Under the pieces are notes generated by a model. It did not search any database. It was not told where the DNA came from and was given only the letters and a program-made list of their open reading frames with translations. From Bathymodiolus brooksi (lineage: Eukaryota; Mollusca; Bivalvia; Mytilida; Modiolidae): DNA of 64,000 nt. Made by a program: the position numbers and the translations under genes. The DNA is taken from contig OY804579.1 in the NCBI GenBank assembly GCA_963680875.1, positions 30,923,804 through 30,987,803 on the forward strand, read 5' to 3'. Shown here in pieces: positions 57,577-64,000 of this stretch (its first letter is position 1; the number at the start of each line of letters is the position of its first letter).

Positions 57577-59303
57577 TTAAAATCAGTACTTTATCACATC
57601 TACAGTTGTCATACTCGTGATAGTTGGTAGTTACAATCAATATTTTATCACATCTATAGTTATCATAGCCGTTATAGTTGGTAGTTACAATCAGTACTTT
57701 ATCACATCCATAGTTGTCATAGCCGTGATAGTTGGTAGTTACAATCAGTACTTTATCACATCTATAGTTGTCATAGCCGCGAGAGTTGGTAGTTACAATC
57801 ACTATTTTTTCACATTTATAGTTGTCATAGCCGTGATAGTTGGTAGTTATAATAAGTACTTTATCACATCTATAGATGTGATAGCCGTGATAGTTGGTAG
57901 TTACAACCAGTACTTTATCACATCTATAGTTGTCATAGCCATGATATTTGGTAGTTACAATCACTACTTTATCACATCTATAGTTGTCATAGCCGTGATA
58001 GTTGATAGTTACAATCCCTATTTTAACAAATCTATAGTTGTCATAGCCGTGATAGTTGGTAGGTACAATCAGTACTTTATCATATCCTTAGTTGTCATAG
58101 CCGTGGTAGTTCCTAGTTACAATCAGTACTTTATCGCATCTATTGTTGTCATAGCCGTGATAGTTGGTAGTTACAATCACTACTTTGTCACATCTATAGT
58201 TGTCATAGCCGTGATAGTTGGTAGTTACAATCAGTACTTTATTACATCAATAGTTGTCATAGCCGTGATAGTTGGTAGTTACAATCAGTACTTTATCACA
58301 TCTATAGATGTCATAGCGTGATAGTTGGTAGTTACAATCACTACTTTATCACACCTATAGTTGTCATAGCCGTGACAGTTGGTAGTTACAATCAATATTT
58401 TAACACATCTATAGTTGTCATAGCCGTGATAGTTGGTAGGTACAATCGGTACTTTATCATATCCATTGTTGTCATAGCCGTGGTAGTTGGTAGTTACAAT
58501 CAGTACATTATCACATCTATATTTGTCATAGCCGTGATAGTTGGTAGTTACATTCACTACTTTATCAAATTTATAGTTGTCATAGCCGTGATAGTTGGTA
58601 GTTACAATCAGTACTTTATTACATCAATAGTTGTCATAGCCGTGATAGTTGGTAGTTACAATCAGTACTTTATCACATCTATAGATGTCATAGCCGTGAT
58701 AGTTGGTAGTTACACTCAGTACTTTATCACACCTACAGTTGTCATAGCCGTAACAGTTGGTAGTTACAATCACTATTTTAACACATCTATAGTTGTCATA
58801 GCCGTGATAGTTAGTTGGTACAATCAGTACTTTTTCATATCCATAGTTGTCATAGCCGTGATAGTTCGTAGTTACAATCAGTACTTTATCACATCTATAG
58901 TTGTCATAGCCGTGATAGTTGGTAGTTACAATCACTACTTTATCACATCTATAGTTGTCATAGCCGTGATAGTTGGTAGCTACAATCAGTACTTTATTAC
59001 ATCAATAGTTGTCATAGCCGTGATAGTTGGTAGTTACAATCACTACTTTATCACATCTATAGTTATCATAGCCGTGATAGTTGTTAGTTACAATCAGTAG
59101 TTTATAACATCTATAGATGTCATAGCCGTGATAGTTGGTAGTTACAATCAGTACTTTATCACATCTATAGTTGTTATAGCCGTGATAGTTGGTAGTTACA
59201 ATCAGTACTTTATCACATCCATAGTTGTCATAGCCGTGATAGTTGGTAGTTATAATCAGTACTTTATCACATCTATGGTTGTCCTAGCCGTGACAGTTGG
59301 TAG
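57577..59303 (-). repeat. Right-arm HOR copy H5 (1,727 bp)
   Basis: It has the same length as H1 and shares three H1-private variants at an exact offset of 7,286 bp (57,635, 57,939 and 58,084). It also has GCCGTTATAG near 57,670, which is shared with H3 rather than H1. The 53-bp unit is near 58,315. Confidence 0.85.
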
Positions 59304-60545
59304 TTAAAATCAGTACTTTATCACATCTACAGTTGTCATACTCGTGATAGTTGGTAGTTACAATCAGTATTTTATCACATCTATAGTTATCATAGCCGTG
59401 ATAGTTGGTAGTTACAATCAGTACTTTATCACATCCATAGTTGTCATAGCCGTGATAGTTGGTAGTTACAATCAGTACTTTATCACGTCTATAGTTGTCA
59501 TAGCCGCGAGAGTTGGTAGTTACAATCACTATTTTTTCACATTTATAGTTGTCATAGCCGTGATAGTTGGTAGTTATAATAAGTACTTTATCACATCTAT
59601 AGATGTGATAGCCGTGATAGTTGGTAGTTACAACCAGTACTTTATCACATCTATAGTTGTCATAGCCGTGATATTTGGTAGTTACAATCACTATTTTATC
59701 ACATCTATAGTTGTCATAGCCGTGATAGTTGGTAGTTACAATCACTACTTTATCACATCTATAGTTGTCATAGCCGTGATAGTTGATAGTTACAATCACT
59801 ATTTTAACAAATCTATAGTTGTCATAGCCGTGATAGTTGGTAGTTACAATCAGTACTTTATTACATCAATAGTTGTCATAGCCGTGATAGTTGGTAGTTA
59901 CAATCAGTACTTTATCACATCTATAGATGTCATAGCCGTGATAGTTGGTAGTTACACTCAGTACTTTATCACACCTACAGTTGTCATAGCCGTAACAGTT
60001 GGTAGTTACAATCACTATTTTAACACATCTATAGTTGTCATAGCCGTGATAGTTAGTTGGTACAATCAGTACTTTTTCATATCCATAGTTGTCATAGCCG
60101 TGATAGTTCGTAGTTACAATCAGTACTTTATCACATCTATAGTTGTCATAGCCGTGATAGTTGGTAGTTACAATCACTACTTTATCACATCTATAGTTGT
60201 CATAGCCGTGATAGTTGGTAGCTACAATCAGTACTTTATTACATCAATAGTTGTCATAGCCGTGATAGTTGGTAGTTACAATCACTACTTTATCACATCT
60301 ATAGTTATCATAGCCGTGATAGTTGTTAGTTACAATCAGTAGTTTATAACATCTATAGATGTCATAGCCGTGATAGTTGGTAGTTACAATCAGTACTTTA
60401 TCACATCTATAGTTGTTATAGCCGTGATAGTTGGTAGTTACAATCAGTACTTTATCACATCCATAGTTGTCATAGCCATGATAGTTGGTAGTTATAATCA
60501 GTACTTTATCACATCTATGGTTGTCCTAGCCGTGACAGTTGGTAG
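59304..60545 (-). repeat. Right-arm HOR copy H6 (1,242 bp)
   Basis: The length is exactly 23 monomers. The middle of the block, from the GGTAGGTACAATC unit to the GTAGTTACATTC unit, is missing. There is no 53-bp unit, so both frames stay in register until the TAA-bearing marker of H7. Confidence 0.83.
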
Positions 60546-62327
60546 TTAAAATCAGTACTTTATCACATCTACAGTTGTCATACTCGTGATAGTTGGTAGT
60601 TACAATCAGTATTTTATCACATCTATAGTTATCATAGCCGTGATAGTTGGTAGTTACAATCAGTACTTTATCACATCCATAGTTGTCATAGCCGTGATAG
60701 TTGGTAGTTACAATCAGTACTTTATCACATCTATAGTTGTCATAGCCGCGAGACTTGGTAGTTACAATCACTATTTTTTCACATTTATAGTTGTCATAGC
60801 CGTGATAGTTGGTAGTTATAATAAGTACTTTATCACATCTATAGATGTGATAGCCGTGATAGTTGGTAGTTACAACCAGTACTTTATCACATCTATAGTT
60901 GTCATAGCCGTGATATTTGGTAGTTACAATCACTATTTTATCACATCTATAGTTGTCATAGCCGTGATAGTTGGTAGTTACAATCACTACTTTATCACAT
61001 CTATAGTTGTCATAGCCGTGATAGTTGATAGTTACAATCACTATTTTAACAAATCTATAGTTGTCATAGCCGTGATAGTTGGTAGGTACAATCAGTACTT
61101 TATCATATCCATTGTTGTCATAGCCGTGGTAGTTCCTAGTTACAATCAGTACTTTATCGCATCTATAGTTGTCATAGCCGTGATAGTTGGTAGTTACAAT
61201 CACTACTTTGTCACATCTATAGTTGTCATAGCCGTGATAGTTGGTAGTTACAATCAGTACTTTATTACATCAATAGTTGTCATAGCCGTGATAGTTGGTA
61301 GTTACAATCAGTACTTTATCACATCTATAGATGTCATAGCCGTGATAGTTGGTAGTTACAATCACTACTTTGTCACACCTATAGTTGTCATAGCCGTGAC
61401 AGTTGGTAGTTACAATCAATATTTTAACACATCTATAGTTGTCATAGCCGTGATAGTTGGTAGGTACAATCGGTACTTTATCATATCCATTGTTGTCATA
61501 GCCGTGGTAGTTGGTAGTTACAATCAGTACATTATCACATCTATATTTGTCATAGCCGTGATAGTTGGTAGTTACATTCACTACTTTATCACATCTAGAG
61601 TTGTCATAGCCGTGATAGTTGGTAGTTACAATCAGTACTTTATTACATCAATAGTTGTCATAGCCGTGACAGTTGGTAGTTACAATCAGTACTTTATCAC
61701 ATCTATAGATGTCATAGCCGTGATAGTTGGTAGTTACAATCAGTACTTTATCACACCTACAGTTGTCATAGCCGTAACAGTTGGTAGTTACAATCACTAT
61801 TTTAACACATCTATAGTTGTCATAGCCGTGATAGTTAGTTGGTACAATCAGTACTTTTTCATATCCATAGTTGTCATAGCCGTGATAGTTCGTAGTTACA
61901 ATTAGTACTTTATCACATCTATAGTTGTCATAGCCGTGATAGTTGGTAGTTACAATCACTACTTTATCACATCTATAGTTGTCATAGGCGTGAAAGTTGA
62001 TAGTTACAATCAGTACTTTATTACATCAATAGTTGTCATAGCCGTGATAGTTGGTAGTTACAATCACTACTTTATCACATCTATAGTTATCATAGCCGTG
62101 ATAGTTGTTAGTTACAATCAGTAGTTTATAACATCTATAGATGTCATAGCCGTGATAGTTGGTAGTTACAATCAGTACTTTATCACATCTATAGTTGTCA
62201 TAGCCGTGATAGTAGGTAGTTACAATCAGTACTTTATCACATCTATAGTTGTCATAGCCGTGATAGTTGGTAGTTATAATCAGTACTTTATCACATCTAT
62301 GGTTGTCCTAGCCGTGACAGTTGGTAG
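60546..62327 (-). repeat. Right-arm HOR copy H7 (1,782 bp)
   Basis: The length is exactly 33 monomers. It ends at a homologous marker near 62,320 where GGTAGTTACAATC replaces GGTAGTTAAAATC. Private features include GAGACTTGG near 60,750 and GGCGTGAAAG near 61,987. The absence of a 53-bp unit gives the longest plus-strand repeat ORF of the right arm. Confidence 0.83.
60586..61905 (+). other. Longest right-arm repeat ORF, 439 codons; not called a gene
   Basis: The IVVIAVIVGSYNQYFITS frame moves to the plus strand because the array is inverted. It begins after the TAA in the H7 marker and stays open because H7 lacks a 53-bp unit. The same arguments against coding apply. Confidence 0.82.
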
Positions 62328-64000
62328 TTACAATCACTACTTTATCACATCTACAGTTGTCATAGCGTGATAGTTGGTATTACAATCAGTACTTTATCAT
62401 ATCTACAGTTGTCATAGCCGAGATAGTTGGTAGTTACAATCAGTATCTTATCACATTCATAGTTGTCATAGCCGTGATAGTTGATAGTTACAATAAGTAC
62501 TTTATCACATATATAGTTGTCGTAGCCGTGATAGTTGGTAGTTGCAATCAGTACTTTATCACATCTATAGTTGTCATAGCCGTGATAATTGGTAGTTACA
62601 ATCACTATTTTATCACATCTATAGTTGTCATAGCCCTGATAGTTTGATAGTTACAATCAGTACTTTATCACACCTATAGTTGTCATAGCCGTGATATTTG
62701 GAAGTTACAATCACTACTTTATCACATCTATAGTTGTAACCGTGATAGTTGGTAGTTACAATCACTTCTTTATCATATCTATAGTTGTCATAGCCGTGAT
62801 AGTTGGTAGTTACAATCACTACTTTATCACATCTATAGTTGTAGCCGTGATAGTTGGTAGTTACAATCACTACTTTATCACATAAATAGTTGTCATAGCC
62901 GTGATAGTTGGTAGTTACAATCACTATATTTTCACATTTATAGTTGTAATAGCCGTGATAGTTGGTAGTTATGATAAGTACTTTATCACATTCATAGATG
63001 TCATAGCCGTGATAGTTGGTAGTTACAACCAGTACTTTATCACATCTATACCTGTCATAGCCGTGATAGTTGGTAGTTACAATCACTATTTTATCACATC
63101 TATAGTTGTCATAGCCGTGATAGTTGGTAGTTACACTCAGTACTTTATCATACATATAGTTGTCATCGCCGTGATAGTTGGTAGTTACAATCAGTACTTT
63201 ATTACATCTATAGTTGTCATAGCAGTGATAGTTGGTAGTTACAATCAGTACTTTATCACATCTATAGTTGTCATAGCAGTGATAGTTGATAGTTACAATC
63301 ACTACTTTATCACATCTACAGTTGTCATAGCCGTGATAGTTGATAGTTACAATCAGTACTTTATCACATTAATAGTTGTCATAGCCGTGAAAGTTGGTAG
63401 TTACAATCAGTACTTTACCACATCTATAGTTGTCGTAGCCGGGATAGTTGGTAGTTACAATCAGTACTTTATCACATCAATAGTTCTCATAACCGTGATA
63501 GTTAGTAGCTACAATCAGTACTTTATCACATCAATAGTTGTCATAGCCGTGATAGTTGGTAGTTGCAATCACTACTTTATCACATCTATAGTTATCATAG
63601 CCGTGATAGTTGGTAGTTATAATCAGTACTTTATCACATCTATAGATGTCATAGCCGTGATAGTTGGTAGTTACAACCAGTACTTTATCACATCTATAGC
63701 TGTCATAGCCGTGATAGTTGGTAGTTACAATCACTATTTTATCACATCTATAGTTGTCATAGCCGTGATAGTTGGTAGTTACAATCAGTCCTTTATCACA
63801 TCTATAGTTGTAGCCGTGATAGTTGGTAGCTACAATCAGTACTTTATCACATCTATAGTTGTCATAGCCGTGACACTTGGTAGTTACAATCAGTACTTTA
63901 TCACATCTACAGTTGTGATACCCGTGATAGTTGGTAGTTACAATCAGAACTTTATCACATCAATAGTTGTCGTAGCCGTGATAGTTGGTAGTTACAATTA
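62328..64000 (-). repeat. Diverged right-arm tail
   Basis: The HOR register of H1-H7 is lost. The first units include 53-bp forms (CATAGCGTG near 62,363 and GGTATTACAATC near 62,376) and a 55-bp form (GATAGTTTGATAG near 62,638). 51-bp units (TTGTAACCGTG near 62,728; TTGTAGCCGTG near 62,845 and 63,808) reappear; these are absent from H1-H7 but common in the left arm. Many substitutions are private. I see no boundary with unique DNA. Confidence 0.8.

Larger units (their letters stand above)
50211..64000 (-). repeat. Right arm of the array, inverted orientation
   Basis: The same 54-bp monomer continues, but as its reverse complement; units read ATAGTTGTCATAGCCGTGAT, AGTTGGTAGTTACAATCAG, TACTTTATCACATCT. 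About 255 monomers are present and the array runs off the end of the window. The A/T strand asymmetry flips with orientation: the left-arm consensus has 20 A and 15 T per unit. Variants known from the left arm recur here, so the arms belong to one family and were inverted relative to each other rather than arising independently. From 50,291 to 62,327 the arm is organised into seven higher-order copies without 51-bp units; beyond that it is more diverged. Confidence 0.97.

Noticed and set aside
342..63734. Many long ORFs on both strands as protein genes
   Set aside because: They are translations of the 54-bp satellite in its two stop-free frames, overlap each other on opposite strands, start and stop at random monomer variants, and contain no non-repeat domain or gene-like flanks.
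1..64000. CRISPR array
   Set aside because: Units are directly contiguous, with no unique spacers between conserved repeats. The variation is point mutation within a 54-bp monomer.
1..64000. CENP-B box or telomere-type repeat
   Set aside because: I saw no match to the CENP-B box core and no short G-rich telomeric repeats in the monomer or its variants.
1..64000. tRNA, rRNA or other RNA genes
   Set aside because: No cloverleaf, conserved rRNA segment or non-repetitive stretch is present; every part of the window resolves into the 54-bp unit.

Overview
The whole 64 kb window is one uninterrupted satellite DNA array. A 54-bp monomer (perfect consensus copy at 910-963, about 35% G+C) is repeated head to tail roughly 1,190 times. 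I see no single-copy sequence, transposon, RNA gene or convincing protein gene. A tandem array of this size, with nested higher-order repeats (HORs) and mutated monomer variants, points to a eukaryotic, probably heterochromatic, region such as a pericentromere or subtelomere. I do not recognise the monomer and cannot name the organism.

Layout. Monomers run in one direction from 1 to about 50,210 (left arm) and in the opposite direction from there to 64,000 (right arm). The switch is a 22-bp imperfect hairpin with a 6-nt loop (50,187-50,236). The left arm is a mosaic of HOR families. L1 (1-7,085) has 0.7-0.9 kb blocks with 51-bp monomers. L2 (7,086-16,690) has larger blocks at offsets of about 3.32 and 1.93 kb. 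L3 (16,690-22,900) is irregular with many small local duplications. L4 (23,730-28,337) is a very recent 2,304-bp tandem duplication. L5 (28,338-38,500) and L6 (38,500-49,450) have blocks at offsets of about 2.6-3.7 kb. A short, distinct junction-proximal family fills 49,451-50,210. The right arm has seven consecutive HOR copies, H1-H7 (50,291-62,327), of 23 to 39 monomers each, followed by a more diverged tail (62,328-64,000).

Reading frames. The period is 54 bp (18 codons), so one frame on each strand of the consensus is stop-free. This produces long overlapping repeat ORFs, up to 899 codons. They break at recurrent 1-bp-shorter monomers and at stop-generating variants. I see no start context, non-repetitive domain or excess of synonymous change, so I call none of them genes.

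The points most worth a second look are the inverted junction between two different HOR families, a three-monomer variant cassette found in both arms, the nested HOR history of the right arm (H1 and H5 are sisters 7,286 bp apart), and the GATA-factor-like site carried in nearly every monomer. All counts and boundaries were read by eye and are approximate unless an exact offset is given.
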